Source: Rhodospirillum sp.
Lineage (GTDB): Bacteria; Pseudomonadota; Alphaproteobacteria; Rhodospirillales; Rhodospirillaceae
DNA: 64,000 nucleotides
NCBI GenBank assembly: GCA_021741145.1
Contig: JAIOYK010000008.1
Span: forward strand, 47,964-111,963
Direction: 5' to 3'
Under the pieces are notes generated by a model. It was not told the DNA's origin and made no database searches. It saw nothing but the letters and a program-made list of their open reading frames with translations. This document shows positions 34,827 through 45,728 of this stretch, piece by piece. The first letter of the stretch is position 1. Every line of letters starts with the position of its first letter. The translations under genes were made by a program, and so were the position numbers.

Positions 34827-37424
34827 CTAATCCTGCCCGCCCAGAACCACCCGGGGACGGAAGGTGGGACGGCCCCGGTGGCCCGAGTCCAGACCCCGGA
34901 TCAGGGCCTCGAAGGCTTCGGCCGTCACCGGTTTGCTGTAGTAGTAGCCCTGGCCCAACTCGCACCCCAGCCCCTTGAGAAACTCCGCTTGTTCCGGAGT
35001 CTCGATGCCCTCGGCCACCAAACGCAGACGGAGCGCGCTGGCCATGCTGACAATGGCCCGGGTGATGGCCATGTCGTCGTTGTTATCGGGCAGGTCCATG
35101 ACAAAAGACCGGTCGATTTTCAAGTAATCGATGGGAAACCGCTTCAGGTAACTCAGGGAGGAATAGCCGGTGCCGAAGTCGTCGATGGACAGGGTAATGC
35201 CCAGTGACTTCAGTCGGTTCAGGGCGCTTACGGCCTGATCCCCCTGCTCCACCAGCATGCTTTCGGTCAGTTCGAGGTCGAGCATCCCCGGCTCCAGGCC
35301 GGTTTCGGCGAGGATCGCCCCGACCTTGTCGGCCAACTCAGAATCGCTGAACTGGCGGGCCGAAAGGTTCACACCCATGCGGATGGGTGGCAGACCCTTG
35401 CGGGCCCAGGCCTGGGTCTGTTCGCAGGCCCGGCGCAGGACCCATTCCCCGATAGGGAGAATCAGTCCGGTTTCCTCGGCCACGGGAACGAACTCAACGG
35501 GAGACACCTGGCCCACGTCCAGACCATCCCAGCGCAACAGGGCCTCCGCCCCCACCACGCCGCCGGTCACCAGATCCACCTTGGCCTGATAATGGAGGTC
35601 GAATTCACCCCGTTCCAAAGCCCGGCGCAGGCCGGTTTCGACGCGCAGACGGCGGGCGGCGCTTTCCGACTGATCTTCCTCGTAAAAGGTCAGACCGCCC
35701 CGCCCCTCACGCTTGGCGTGGTGGACGGCCGTATCCAGGTTCTGTAGCAGGGTGGGGATATCCGCCCCATCCTCGGGAAACAGGGCCGCGCCCAGGGTGG
35801 CGGTCGTATAGACTTCCCGCCCGTCGAGCTCATAGGGCCGGGCCAGATCGGCGAGCAGGTCGTCCGCCCGACGCCGCACTTCTTCCCGGTCTGGCATGGC
35901 CCCCAGGATCATGGTGAATTCGTCACCACCCAAGTGGGCCACCAGATCTCCGTTTTCGGGCCTCAGGTGGTCCTGGACCCGGCGGCCAATCTCGCGGATC
36001 ACCAAATCCCCCGCCACATGGCCCAGGGAGTCGTTCACCTTCTTGAAGTGATCCAAATCAACGAAGAGCACCGCGAAGGAGTGTTTGGACAGCCGTGCCC
36101 GGCGAGCCGCGGCCGCCAGTTTCTCCCGCAACAGCACCCGATTGGGCAACCCGGTCAGGGGCTCCCGGGTCGCCACGTCCATCAGGCGTCGTTCGTATTC
36201 CTTGCGGTCCGTAATGTCCCGGATCACCCCAACGAACCGGGGCAGGCCGTCGGGCTCCATCACCGACAGGGCCAGTTCAATGGGAAAATCCGACCCATCG
36301 GCGCGCCGGGCCCACAATTCCCGGCCAATCCCGATCACCTTCGATGTCCGGGTTTTCAAGAAGCGGGTCAAGTGTCCGTCGTGGTCAGCCGCGTCCTCCG
36401 GACCCATCAGCATATTGATGGACTGCCCCAGAAGTTGATCGGCCTTATAGCCAAACATGCGCTCGGCCGCGGGGTTGAAACTTTCCACCAAACCCCGCCC
36501 ATCGATAACCACCAGGGCGTCCACCATGGTTTCGGTAATGGCGCTCAGCCAAGCCTCCCGCTCGCGGGCCACCCGATGGGCCCGCTCCAGGTCGGAGATG
36601 TCGGTCTCATGGGCCTCGTGGGCTTCGTCCAAGGCGGCGCGCATCTGGGTCTCATGACCAATCCGCGGAGTCAAATCCACCAGCGTCAGCACCACGCCCC
36701 GATCCAGGGGCGTGGCGGAAAGACGGACCCAGGTGCGTCCATTGGGCCCGCCCACCATGGCCTGGACGGACGTCGGTCGTCGCTCCTCCAGCACCCGGAT
36801 CAACCAGTCGAAGTGACCGGACAGGCCCACCCGGTCGGCTTGGTACCGAAAACCAGATACGATCAGATCCCGGCCCGGCAGGCCGAGCAGGCGGGCACCC
36901 GCGGGGTTGACGAAACGGAAGGAGAAATCCAACACCTCCCCGCCTTCGGCCCCGCGTGGATCGAGGACGAGGATGCCATCCTCCAGTCCGTCGAACAGCG
37001 TTTTCAGGGGCAGATCACCGATGGCCGAGGAATCGGAAAGAAAACCCGCCCGCTGGGCCGCGTAACGGATGGACCGCCGCAAGGCGTCGACGGTCACGTG
37101 GTCCTTGAACAGCACGTCGTGGGCACCCCGCCGCACGGCGGCTTCGGCGACTTCCCCGTCATCCATGCCGGTGATGGCCACCACCGCGGCCCCTTCGGCG
37201 ATGGTCAGAACCGACTCCAGGGGATCCCGTCCGGGCTCCCCCACCAGCTCCAAATCGAAAACAATGACATCGTGGCTCTTTGCGCGTCCCTTGGTCAGGA
37301 TCCTGGCCTGTTCCAGGGAAGAGACGTGATCGAGGACAATACCGTCCTTCTCCCCCCCCTCTTGGAGGCCGGCCATGACCTCGCCGGGGAGGGAGGTGTC
37401 CTCGATGAACAGTACCGTCAGCAT
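34827..37424 (-). CDS. Receiver-like/PAS/GGDEF/EAL cyclic-di-GMP protein
   Basis: 865 residues starting MLTVLFIEDTSLPGEV. A receiver-like domain (1-120) has the Asp in VIVFDLELVGEP and Lys in LFKDHV. Two PAS regions follow (about 140-250 and 290-410), then a GGDEF domain with intact GGDEF and an EAL domain with intact EALLRW, plus IDDFGTGYSSLSYLK and LKIDRSF. The RxxD inhibitory site before GGDEF is replaced (ENGD). It could make or break c-di-GMP; the intact EAL residues favour phosphodiesterase activity. Confidence 0.92.
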   Translation of the reverse strand: MLTVLFIEDTSLPGEVMAGLQEGGEKDGIVLDHVSSLEQARILTKGRAKSHDVIVFDLELVGEPGRDPLESVLTIAEGAAVVAITGMDDGEVAEAAVRRGAHDVLFKDHVTVDALRRSIRYAAQRAGFLSDSSAIGDLPLKTLFDGLEDGILVLDPRGAEGGEVLDFSFRFVNPAGARLLGLPGRDLIVSGFRYQADRVGLSGHFDWLIRVLEERRPTSVQAMVGGPNGRTWVRLSATPLDRGVVLTLVDLTPRIGHETQMRAALDEAHEAHETDISDLERAHRVAREREAWLSAITETMVDALVVIDGRGLVESFNPAAERMFGYKADQLLGQSINMLMGPEDAADHDGHLTRFLKTRTSKVIGIGRELWARRADGSDFPIELALSVMEPDGLPRFVGVIRDITDRKEYERRLMDVATREPLTGLPNRVLLREKLAAAARRARLSKHSFAVLFVDLDHFKKVNDSLGHVAGDLVIREIGRRVQDHLRPENGDLVAHLGGDEFTMILGAMPDREEVRRRADDLLADLARPYELDGREVYTTATLGAALFPEDGADIPTLLQNLDTAVHHAKREGRGGLTFYEEDQSESAARRLRVETGLRRALERGEFDLHYQAKVDLVTGGVVGAEALLRWDGLDVGQVSPVEFVPVAEETGLILPIGEWVLRRACEQTQAWARKGLPPIRMGVNLSARQFSDSELADKVGAILAETGLEPGMLDLELTESMLVEQGDQAVSALNRLKSLGITLSIDDFGTGYSSLSYLKRFPIDYLKIDRSFVMDLPDNNDDMAITRAIVSMASALRLRLVAEGIETPEQAEFLKGLGCELGQGYYYSKPVTAEAFEALIRGLDSGHRGRPTFRPRVVLGGQD

Positions 37425-37640
37425 CCAAATCTTCCCACAGGCGCACGGTCGGTGCTCGTTTGTTGGCACGCAATCCAAGCCGCTCCCCCAACCTCGGGGA
37501 TCAAGGAGCGGACCAAAATAGCTCTATTTGGTGATTCGGGGGTAGGAAAATGCCGACTGAAGCGTGATGTTTCATACGCGCCGGAAAAGTCTTTCACGTG
37601 ACTATCCTGATCTGGAGCATCCCGCCCCAGACAATCCACC

Positions 37641-39023
37641 CTAGGCTTTCCGCCAAGTGGTCCCCTGGGGTCCATCCTCTAGCACCACCCCCTCCTTGAG
37701 GAGGGCATCCCGAATTTCGTCGGCTCGGGCGAAATCCTTTGCCTTGCGAGCGTCCTTGCGCGCCTGGATCAGGCTTTCCACGCGGGCGGCCAACCCATCG
37801 TCTCCGCCCTCTCCGCCGCGCAGCCAGGCTTCCGGATCCTGTCCCAGCAGGCCGAGAAGACTCCCGGCGGCGAGCAGATCTCCCTTAAGGCGCGCCTGGT
37901 CAGCGCGGCTTTCGGCCCGGTTCAACTCGCCCAGGACAACATGCAGCTCGGACAGGGCCTTGGGCGTGTTCAGATCATCGCACAACGCGGCCAGAACCCC
38001 CTCTGGCACCGGACGGTCCTCGGCTTCCAGGTCGGCGACCCGGCCCAGGGCGCCGTAATAGCGATCCAGGGTCTTGCGGGCCTGCTCCAGGCCATCGGCG
38101 GTCCAGTCCAGGGGTTGGCGGTAGTGGGTCGCCAGCATGCACAGGCGCAGGGCTTCCCCCGGCTGCCGGGCCAGCAGATCCTGAACGGTGAAGAAGTTGC
38201 CCAGGGATTTGGACATCTTCTCCCCTTCAACCATCAGCATGCCGTTATGCATCCAATAGCGGGCGAAGCTGCCTGGGCCGTTACAGCATGTACTTTGCGC
38301 GACTTCGTTCTCGTGATGGGGGAAAATCAAGTCGAGCCCCCCCCCATGGATATCGAAGGTGGCGCCCAGATAGCGCGACGACATGGCGGAGCATTCGATA
38401 TGCCAGCCCGGGCGCCCCCGCCCCCAGGGACTTTCCCAACCCGGGGTCTCGTCGTCCGAAGGCTTCCATAGGACGAAATCGGACGGATCCCGCTTGTAAG
38501 GCGCGACCTCCACCCGGGCTCCGGCGATCATATCCTCGATGGAGCGACCGGACAGGCGGCCATAGGTCTCCATGCTCGGCACACTGAAGAGCACGTGCCC
38601 GTCGGCCTCGTAGGCATGGCCCTTGGCGACCAGATCCTCGATCATCCGGATCATATCATCGATATGCCCGGTTGCTCGGGGCTCCAGGTCGGGAAGCAGC
38701 ACGTTCAAGGCCGCCAAATCCTCGTGATACCAGCGCGTGGTTTCCTCGGTGATGGCGCTGATGGACCGGCCGCTCTCCCGGGAGCGGGCATTGATCTTGT
38801 CGTCCACGTCGGTGATGTTGCGCGCGTAGGTCACCTTCGGATAGAGGCGCCGCAGCAGGCGGGAGAGCACGTCGAAGACGATGGCCGGACGGGCGTTGCC
38901 GATATGGGCCCGGTCGTAGACCGTCGGACCACAAACGTAAAGGGTCACATGGGTGGGATCCAGGGGAACGAAGTCCTCCTTGGTCCGGGTCATGGTGTTG
39001 TGAATGCGCAACGTCACGGCCAT
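37641..39023 (-). CDS. cysS: Cysteinyl-tRNA synthetase
   Basis: 460 residues starting [16 protein letters not shown]. Class I synthetase: zinc Cys and HIGH-like site in [56 protein letters not shown] and KMSKS in [12 protein letters not shown]. An in-frame extension upstream is not coding-like. It follows gltX by 17 bases in the same direction. Confidence 0.97.
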   Translation of the reverse strand: MAVTLRIHNTMTRTKEDFVPLDPTHVTLYVCGPTVYDRAHIGNARPAIVFDVLSRLLRRLYPKVTYARNITDVDDKINARSRESGRSISAITEETTRWYHEDLAALNVLLPDLEPRATGHIDDMIRMIEDLVAKGHAYEADGHVLFSVPSMETYGRLSGRSIEDMIAGARVEVAPYKRDPSDFVLWKPSDDETPGWESPWGRGRPGWHIECSAMSSRYLGATFDIHGGGLDLIFPHHENEVAQSTCCNGPGSFARYWMHNGMLMVEGEKMSKSLGNFFTVQDLLARQPGEALRLCMLATHYRQPLDWTADGLEQARKTLDRYYGALGRVADLEAEDRPVPEGVLAALCDDLNTPKALSELHVVLGELNRAESRADQARLKGDLLAAGSLLGLLGQDPEAWLRGGEGGDDGLAARVESLIQARKDARKAKDFARADEIRDALLKEGVVLEDGPQGTTWRKA

Positions 39024-39040
39024 TGTCCCGTTTCCCTTTT

Positions 39041-40375
39041 TCAAGCCGACCCGTTGGTCAATCGAGCCAAGACCCGATCCCGCCCGATCAGCGGCAGCAG
39101 AACCCCCAGTTCCGGACCATGCTCCAGGCCCGTCAGGGCTTTGCGGAGGGGCATGAACAGACCCTTGCCCTTGCGTCCGGTCTCCGTCTTGACCGCGTTG
39201 GTCCAGGCCTTCCAGGTTTCCCCGTCCCAGGGGTCCGGCGGCAGAAGCGCGGCGGCCTTGGCGATCATCTCGGCGTCCTCGCCGTCGATAACCGGGGTCA
39301 CCGGCCCGTCCACCAGGGCCACCCATTCGGCCAGATCGGACAGCTTGATCAGATTGGGGCGCAGGGCCTCCCAGAGGGCTTCCGACACCGCGACGCCACG
39401 GGCGGCCACCTGCTCCAGGGTCAGGCCACGCACCACATGGGCGCTCAGGCGGTCCAGTTCGGCGGGGTCGAGGCGCGGAGCGGAGCGCCCATACCCATCG
39501 ATGCGGAAGTCCCGGGCCAAGTCGTCCAGGGAGCGCTCCGGATGGGCGGCCTCCGCGGTGCCGAGCGCGGCCAGTAGGGCGGTCACCGCGGCCGGTTCCA
39601 CGCCGCGCGCCCGCAATTCCGAGAGCGACAGGGAGCCGGTCCGTTTGGAGAGGCCGGAGCCGTCCGCCGCGAGCACCAGCGGCATATGGGCGTAAGCCGG
39701 AGGCGCGCCCCCCAAGGCCCGGCAGAGCTGGATTTGCACGGCGGTATTGACTACATGATCCTCGCCCCGGATCACATGGGTGATCGCGAAATCCATGTCG
39801 TCCACCACCGAGGGCAGAGTGTAGAGCAACGTGCCATCCTCGCGGATCAGCACGGGGTCGGAGAGGTGGGCACCGTGGTAATGGCAGGGTCCCCGGGCCA
39901 TGTCCTCCCAGGCGATGTCTTCATGGTCGAGCAGGAAGCGCCAATGGGGCTCGCGGCCCTCGGTCTCCAGGGCCGCCCGCTCCTCGGCGGTCTGGGTCAG
40001 GCCGGTCCGATCATAGACCGGCGGCTGGCCCCGGGCACGCTGGCGGCGGCGCTTGTAGTCCAGCTCCTCCGCCGTTTCGTAACAGGGATAGAGGCGCCCC
40101 TTGGCCTTCAGCTCCTCCACCGCCTCGATATGGCGGGCGGCGCGGGCGAGCTGGCTTTCCTCCCGCTCCCAATCCAGACCCAACCAGGTCAGGTCATCGC
40201 GAATGCCCTGGGCGAATTCCGCCGACCCCCGGGCGGTATCGGTGTCGTCCATGCGCAGGATCATGGCCCCGCCATTGGCCCGGGCGTAAAGCCAGTTGAG
40301 CACGGCCACGCGGGCGTTGCCCAGGTGCAGGCGGCCCGTGGGACTGGGGGCGAAGCGAACGAGGACCCGGGACAT
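39041..40375 (-). CDS. gltX: Glutamyl-tRNA synthetase
   Basis: 444 residues. Class I motif HLGNAR in [21 protein letters not shown] and the second signature as GLSKR ([12 protein letters not shown]) in place of KMSKR. Alphaproteobacteria often have two GluRS paralogues, one charging tRNA-Gln for later amidation; this short form could be either. First gene before cysS. Confidence 0.93.
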   Translation of the reverse strand: MSRVLVRFAPSPTGRLHLGNARVAVLNWLYARANGGAMILRMDDTDTARGSAEFAQGIRDDLTWLGLDWEREESQLARAARHIEAVEELKAKGRLYPCYETAEELDYKRRRQRARGQPPVYDRTGLTQTAEERAALETEGREPHWRFLLDHEDIAWEDMARGPCHYHGAHLSDPVLIREDGTLLYTLPSVVDDMDFAITHVIRGEDHVVNTAVQIQLCRALGGAPPAYAHMPLVLAADGSGLSKRTGSLSLSELRARGVEPAAVTALLAALGTAEAAHPERSLDDLARDFRIDGYGRSAPRLDPAELDRLSAHVVRGLTLEQVAARGVAVSEALWEALRPNLIKLSDLAEWVALVDGPVTPVIDGEDAEMIAKAAALLPPDPWDGETWKAWTNAVKTETGRKGKGLFMPLRKALTGLEHGPELGVLLPLIGRDRVLARLTNGSA

Positions 40376-40385
40376 GGTGGGGTGG

Positions 40386-42044
40386 TTATCCTTTGTAGGC
40401 GTTGGTCAGGGGGTAGCGGCGCTCCCGCCCGAAGGAGAGTTGGGTAATCTTCACGCCGGGCGGGGCTTGGCGCCGTTTGTACTCCGCCCGCTGGAGCAGG
40501 GTCCAGACCCGTTCGACCTTGGCCCGCTCCAGACCGGTCTCGGAGACGATGGCCGCGATGCCCCGTTGCTCCTCGATCATCATATGGAGGATCAGGTCCA
40601 ACTCCTCATAGGGCGGCAGGCTGTCCTCGTCCTTCTGGTCCGGGCGCAACTCCGCCGAGGGGGGCTTGGTGATCACCCGCTCGGGCATCACCGGCCCGTC
40701 CGGACCCAGGGCGCCCGCGGGTTTGTTCTCGTTACGCCAGCGGCAAAGGGAGAAGACGGTGGTTTTGTAGACGTCTTTCAACACCGAATAGCCGCCGCAC
40801 ATATCGCCATAAAGGGTGGCGTAGCCGACGCTCATTTCCGACTTGTTGCCGGTGGTCAGCAGCATGGGCCCCATTTTGTTGGACAGCGCCATCAGGGTCA
40901 GCCCCCGGGCACGGGACTGGATGTTCTCCTCGGTGGTATCCGCCGTCCGCCCCTCGAAGAGCGGAGCGAGCATGGTTTCGAAGGCCTCCATGGCCGGGCC
41001 GATATTGACCTCGTCCAGGCGGGTCCCCAGCAGGCGGGCACATTCCGCGGCGTCCTCCAGGCTCTCCCGGCTCGTGTAGGGGCTGGGCATCATGACGCAA
41101 TGGACCTTGTCGGCCCCCAGGGCGTCCACGGCCACCGCGGCGGAGATCGCGCTATCGATCCCCCCGGACAAGCCCAGCACGACACCCGGGAAGCCGTTCT
41201 TGGTCACATAGTCGCGCAACCCCAGCGCCATCGCCTGATAGACATCCTCGCAACGGGAGGTCGGGGGCGCCAGGACACCGGAGTCCACCGTCCAGCCCGC
41301 CGCGCCCTTGGACAGCGCCGCCAGGGAAAGATCCTCCGCCCAGCGCGGCGCCTGGACCTGGAGGCTCCCCTCTCCATCGAGGGCAAAGGAGGCTCCGTCG
41401 AAGACCAGTTCGTCCTGTCCGCAAATCTGGTTGACGTAAACAAGGGGGAGCTTGGTCTCGGCGACCCGGGTCCGGGCATGGAACAACCGGGCCTGATCCT
41501 TCTCCACGTCGTAGGGAGACCCGTTGGGAATCACCAGCACCTCCGCCCCCCGTTCGGCCAGATAGCCCGCCACGTCGGGAAACCACATGTCCTCGCAGAC
41601 CATGACACCCAGTTGAATTCCCCGGAAGGAAACGGGTTCGGGCAGGGGACCGGCATCGAAAACCCGCTTCTCGTCAAACACACCGTAATTGGGCAGATGG
41701 TGCTTGAGCGCCCGGCCAATGATCGCGCCGCCATCAAGCAGCAGGGCGGCGTTAAACCGGCCGCCATCCTCCCGCCAGGGCGCGCCCACCAATAGGGCGG
41801 GGCCACCGTCGGCGGTTTCCTCGGCAAGGTCCTCCAGGGCGTCCTTGACCAAATCGAGAAAGGCATCCCGCAGGACCAGATCCTCGGGCGGATAGCCTGT
41901 CAGACAGAGCTCCGGGAAGACGGCAAGGTCGGCGCCCTGGGTCCGGGCCCTGGCCCGGCTGGCGCGGACCAAGGCGCTGTTCCCCCGGATATCACCCACC
42001 GTGGGGTTAACCTGGCACAGGGCGATACGCAATTTTTCCGGCAT
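40386..42044 (-). CDS. nadE: Glutamine-dependent NAD+ synthetase NadE
   Basis: 552 residues starting MPEKLRIALCQVNPTVGD. An N-terminal nitrilase-type glutaminase (Glu in VFPELCLTGYPPEDL, Cys in VMVCEDMWFP) is fused to an NAD synthetase with P-loop LGLSGGIDSA and LLTTGNKSEMSVGYATLYGDM. It makes NAD+ from nicotinate adenine dinucleotide. GGTGAG precedes ATG; a GTG at 42059 is possible. Confidence 0.96.
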   Translation of the reverse strand: MPEKLRIALCQVNPTVGDIRGNSALVRASRARARTQGADLAVFPELCLTGYPPEDLVLRDAFLDLVKDALEDLAEETADGGPALLVGAPWREDGGRFNAALLLDGGAIIGRALKHHLPNYGVFDEKRVFDAGPLPEPVSFRGIQLGVMVCEDMWFPDVAGYLAERGAEVLVIPNGSPYDVEKDQARLFHARTRVAETKLPLVYVNQICGQDELVFDGASFALDGEGSLQVQAPRWAEDLSLAALSKGAAGWTVDSGVLAPPTSRCEDVYQAMALGLRDYVTKNGFPGVVLGLSGGIDSAISAAVAVDALGADKVHCVMMPSPYTSRESLEDAAECARLLGTRLDEVNIGPAMEAFETMLAPLFEGRTADTTEENIQSRARGLTLMALSNKMGPMLLTTGNKSEMSVGYATLYGDMCGGYSVLKDVYKTTVFSLCRWRNENKPAGALGPDGPVMPERVITKPPSAELRPDQKDEDSLPPYEELDLILHMMIEEQRGIAAIVSETGLERAKVERVWTLLQRAEYKRRQAPPGVKITQLSFGRERRYPLTNAYKG

Positions 42045-42208
42045 GGACGGTCTCACCACGAAAGGACGAACGAAGGCAAGCTAGGATTGGCCACGCGGGG
42101 GCGTCAAGAACAAGCTGCCCCGAACCATCTCGTCGGACCGACCTCCGGACACAATCCCAGGATCAAACCTCGCCAAACCCGAAAAACCACTACGGACAAG
42201 CCCTATAA

Positions 42209-42907
42209 ATGCCGTATTCCTCTCCCTACCTAACATCACCATCGACAAATGATCCGAGCAAAAGAATGAAAATTGCCAGCCAAAGACGCAAAGACTTCAT
42301 TGCAACAGCAATTTCAGAATTAGACGAGAACACTCTGTCTCAAATCAAAAAAATACACGAACACGCGGGTAGTGAGACAAAATATTTCAATGCGGAAAAA
42401 TGGCTTCATCGCAAATTCGACGCGGCTCTTAGCCTTGGGCTAACGGACGGCCCTCCCATTTCAATCCTTGATCTGGGGACTGGCCCCGCCCACTTTCCCT
42501 TCGTTTGCAAGAAAATGGGCCATCGGGTTGTTGCCCTGGATCAGCCCGACATTCCGGTTTATGACGCCATTTGCGCTTGGCTTGGGGTGGAGAAAGTGAA
42601 CCATCAGATTCTGCCTGGCGTCCCCCTCCCTCCATTGGAGGGGCCTTTCGACCTTATCACGGCCTTCATGCTCGGGTTCAATACTCGCCCAACGGGAGAC
42701 TTATTTTCCATCGATGACTGGGCGTTCTTCCTGGACGACCTTCGGGACAATCACCTCGCCCCTCGTGGGCGCGTGCTCTTAAAGATGATTGGACAGAAGA
42801 ATCGGGTCGGCCTTCATTTCGAGGACCCACCCCTGCAGGCATTTTTCATCTCCAGGGGCGCGACACTCTTGCCGAACCGGACACTTCTTTTCGAGCAGCT
42901 CCATTAA
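42209..42907 (+). CDS. Class I SAM-dependent methyltransferase on an AT-richer island
   Basis: 232 residues, possibly starting at MKIASQRRK (42266). SAM motif I is ILDLGTGPAHFPF, followed by HRVVALDQPD, an acidic motif II. The substrate is unknown; the family resembles small-molecule or lipid methyltransferases. The first 250 bases and the 5' flank are clearly AT-richer than the neighbours and use A- and T-ending codons, a sign of transfer. It is the only plus-strand gene between 31.6 and 51.6 kb and splits nadE from pncB. Confidence 0.75.
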   Translation: MPYSSPYLTSPSTNDPSKRMKIASQRRKDFIATAISELDENTLSQIKKIHEHAGSETKYFNAEKWLHRKFDAALSLGLTDGPPISILDLGTGPAHFPFVCKKMGHRVVALDQPDIPVYDAICAWLGVEKVNHQILPGVPLPPLEGPFDLITAFMLGFNTRPTGDLFSIDDWAFFLDDLRDNHLAPRGRVLLKMIGQKNRVGLHFEDPPLQAFFISRGATLLPNRTLLFEQLH

Positions 42908-42924
42908 GGGAGCTGCTCCCTTAA
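42904..42924. terminator. Palindromic hairpin between convergent genes
   Basis: TTAAGGGAG (42904-42912) and CTCCCTTAA (42916-42924) form a 9-bp stem with a CTG loop. The methyltransferase TAA is inside the left arm and the opposing gene's stop is seven bases away, so it can serve both strands. Confidence 0.6.
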
Positions 42925-42930
42925 GATAGA

Positions 42931-44097
42931 CTACCCCCGCTCCTTGGGCGCCGGGTCCTCGCGCTTCTTGAGCAGGAATTCGCGGCCCACCTTCACCCGC
43001 GGCACGCCATCATAGTTGATGATGTCGGCCGTGGCGTAGGTTTCCCCCCAGTTGCTGGGCAGATAGGACCCCGTACCAATGACGTCGATGGGACAATTGG
43101 CATAGGCCATCACCCGGCATTTGGCCGGGGAGAAGCCGGAGGAGGCGACAATCCGCGCCTTGGGGAAGCCCGCCCGGTCCAGGTTCTCGCGCATATGCCA
43201 GATCGCCGCGGCCGAGACGCCCGTGCCGATCAAATCGCGCAGTTCCGTTTCCGAGCGGTATCCCCGAATGGCGTCGGTGGCGTTGCGCTCCAACACCTCA
43301 TAGGAACTTTGGGTGTCCAAACCCTCGATGAAGCGACCGCCATGGGTGTCAAGGCGGACACCCACCTTGCCCAGGGCGGCCAACTCCGGGAAGCGGCGGC
43401 AGACAGCCAACGCGTCGGTGATCTCCTGCCCGAAGTAATCCACCAGAACGATCAGATCCGTTTCCGGATGGGTCTCGTGGAACATTTCCGCGGCCCGCAG
43501 GGTAGAGCCCGCGTAACCGATCAGGCTATGGGGCATGGTGCCCAGGCCCGACTCGTTGCCGAAGTAATGGGCCGTCGCGTCCGTCGCGTTGCCGATGAAA
43601 CCCTTGGCGTCGGCCTTGCGCCGGGCCCGCTCGCTGCCGACCGAGGCGGCATAGGCCATCAGCTCGGCCATTTCCGTGCCCGCGCAGTGGCGGGCGTCCA
43701 TGGCCAGGAACCCCACGCCGGGCAAGTCCATGCACATGTGGTAGGCGTTGTAGGCGGCAACGCAGCAAGCGCCCAGTTTCTGAAGAAACAGGGTCTCGAA
43801 TTCGGAGAGTTCGGAGAGAGAGCCGGTGATATAGACCAGGGGCTCGCCCGCGCCGACCCAGTCGGCTTCCTTGTAGACGGCCTCGACCTCGACCTTGGTG
43901 CCCCGGTCCGCGCAAACACCCGTCAGCCAATTCAGGGCCAAACGCCCGGCGAAAAGGACGGGGCGGCGCATGAAGATCGCGTAGGTCACCCGCGCGTCCC
44001 CGAAATGCTTCACCACCGCCGAGGTGCGGGTAAAGTACTTGTCCGTCCACTTGGAAACGTCGGCCGCGCTGGGCCAATTGGCGGAATCGTGCGTCAT
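42931..44097 (-). CDS. pncB: Nicotinate phosphoribosyltransferase
   Basis: 388 residues starting MTHDSANWPSAADVSK. Features of the type II PRTase family: FMRRPVLFAGRLALNWL, FLAMDARHCAGTEMAEL, VGVRLDTHGGRF and the C-terminal phosphate site GTGSYLP. It converts nicotinate and PRPP to nicotinate mononucleotide in NAD salvage, which fits with nadE nearby, although the two are separated by the transferred methyltransferase. The in-frame extension to 44163 lacks coding character. Confidence 0.82.
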   Translation of the reverse strand: MTHDSANWPSAADVSKWTDKYFTRTSAVVKHFGDARVTYAIFMRRPVLFAGRLALNWLTGVCADRGTKVEVEAVYKEADWVGAGEPLVYITGSLSELSEFETLFLQKLGACCVAAYNAYHMCMDLPGVGFLAMDARHCAGTEMAELMAYAASVGSERARRKADAKGFIGNATDATAHYFGNESGLGTMPHSLIGYAGSTLRAAEMFHETHPETDLIVLVDYFGQEITDALAVCRRFPELAALGKVGVRLDTHGGRFIEGLDTQSSYEVLERNATDAIRGYRSETELRDLIGTGVSAAAIWHMRENLDRAGFPKARIVASSGFSPAKCRVMAYANCPIDVIGTGSYLPSNWGETYATADIINYDGVPRVKVGREFLLKKREDPAPKERG

Positions 44098-44214
44098 TGG
44101 GGACCCCCTCCCCTCATCCTGGCGCGTGAGCCAGGGTTGGCCCGCGCCTGTGTTATCCCCCATCCCTCCGGACGGCCCGGATCAGGACGCACACCTCAAT
44201 TCATGGCGCCCAAA

Positions 44215-45588
44215 TCAAGAGGCCCGGGTTCCCACATGCTGGCCCCGTTCATCCTTCAGGGATTCGGCGATGAGGAAGGCCAATTCCAGGGCCTGATTGG
44301 CGTTCAGGCGCGGATCGCAATGGGTGTGGTAGCGGTCGCCAAGTCCGGCTTCGGTGATGGCCTGGGCGCCGCCGATGCATTCGGTCACATCGGCGCCGGT
44401 CATCTCGAAATGCACGCCACCGGCGTGGCTGCCCTCGGCCCGGTGGACGGCGAAGAACTCGGTGACCTCCGACAGGATGTTCTTGAAGTCCCGGGTCTTG
44501 TAGTTCCCCGCCTTCTGGGTATTGCCATGCATGGGGTCGCAGGACCAGACCACCTTCTTGCCCTCGCGCTCCACGGCGCGGATCAAAGCGGGCAGGCCCG
44601 CTTCGACCTTGCCCGCGCCCATGCGGACAATGACGGTCAGGCGCCCGGCCTCGTTCAGGGGGTTGAGCAGGTCGCAGAGCTCGATCAGGCCATCGGGGGT
44701 CATGCTCGGTCCGGCCTTGAGGCCGATGGGATTGGACACCCCCCGCAGGAACTCCACATGGGCCCCCTTGGGATCACGGGTGCGATCGCCGATCCACAAC
44801 ATATGGGCGGAGCAGCCGTACCACCGGCCCGTGGTGCTATCGACCCGGGTGAGGGCTTGCTCATAGTTCAGCAGCAGGGCCTCGTGGCTCGTATAAAAAT
44901 CCGTCTCCCGCATCTGGGGCACCGCTTCGGGGGTGATGCCACAGGCCTGCATGAACTCCAGGGTCTCGGCGATGCGGTCGGCGAAGGCCCGGTAGCGCTC
45001 GGCGGGTGGGCTGCCTTCGACGAAATCCAGGTTCCATTGGTGGACCTTGGTCAGGTCGGCGTACCCCCCCTGGGCGAAAGCGCGCAGCAGGTTCAGCGTG
45101 CTGGCGGACTGGTTGTAGACGGCCATCAACCGCTCGGGGTCCGGGATGCGGGACTCGGGCGTGAACTCCATGCCGTTGACCATGTCGCCCCGGTAGCTGG
45201 GCAGCTCCACGCCGTCTATGGACTCCATGGGGGCGCTGCGGGGCTTGGCGAACTGCCCGGCCATGCGCCCGACCTTCACCACGGGCAGGGCCGCGCCGTA
45301 GGTCAGGACAACGGCCATCTGCAGCATCACCCGGAAGGTGTCGCGGATGGTATTGGCGGAGAATTCGGCGAAGCTTTCGGCGCAATCACCGCCCTGGAGC
45401 AGGAACCCCTTGCCCTCGGCCACCTTGGCGAGTTGGGCGCGGAGATTCCGGGCCTCCCCGGCGAAGACCAGGGGGGGATATTTGGCCAGCTGGGACTCCA
45501 CCGCGGTGACATGGGTGGCGTCGGGATATTCGGGCACCTGCGAGATAGGCTTCGCGCGCCAGCTATCCGGGGTCCAATTGGTGGCCAT
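44215..45588 (-). CDS. 3-deoxy-7-phosphoheptulonate synthase, class II
   Basis: 457 residues. Class II DAHP synthase motifs: [45 protein letters not shown] (in frame KVGRMAGQ), and [11 protein letters not shown]. It condenses PEP and erythrose-4-phosphate at the start of the shikimate pathway. In alphaproteobacteria this enzyme often neighbours gor, as here. Confidence 0.96.
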   Translation of the reverse strand: MATNWTPDSWRAKPISQVPEYPDATHVTAVESQLAKYPPLVFAGEARNLRAQLAKVAEGKGFLLQGGDCAESFAEFSANTIRDTFRVMLQMAVVLTYGAALPVVKVGRMAGQFAKPRSAPMESIDGVELPSYRGDMVNGMEFTPESRIPDPERLMAVYNQSASTLNLLRAFAQGGYADLTKVHQWNLDFVEGSPPAERYRAFADRIAETLEFMQACGITPEAVPQMRETDFYTSHEALLLNYEQALTRVDSTTGRWYGCSAHMLWIGDRTRDPKGAHVEFLRGVSNPIGLKAGPSMTPDGLIELCDLLNPLNEAGRLTVIVRMGAGKVEAGLPALIRAVEREGKKVVWSCDPMHGNTQKAGNYKTRDFKNILSEVTEFFAVHRAEGSHAGGVHFEMTGADVTECIGGAQAITEAGLGDRYHTHCDPRLNANQALELAFLIAESLKDERGQHVGTRAS

Positions 45589-45728
45589 CGTAGGGGTTCC
45601 TTATGGGGTCGTCTTGCCCTCTGGGCTGTGGTGTCGTCGAAAGAGGAGGATATAGCCAATCCGAGCATAGGCTGACCAGGGAAAAAGGAGCGCCCGCCAC
45701 CGGGAGCGCTATTCCGCGGTCGAGGCCC

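Noticed and set aside
43195..45675. Very long plus-strand open frame opposite pncB and the DAHP synthase
   Set aside because: Antisense to two recognised enzymes, with no family resemblance and a composition typical of shadow frames.
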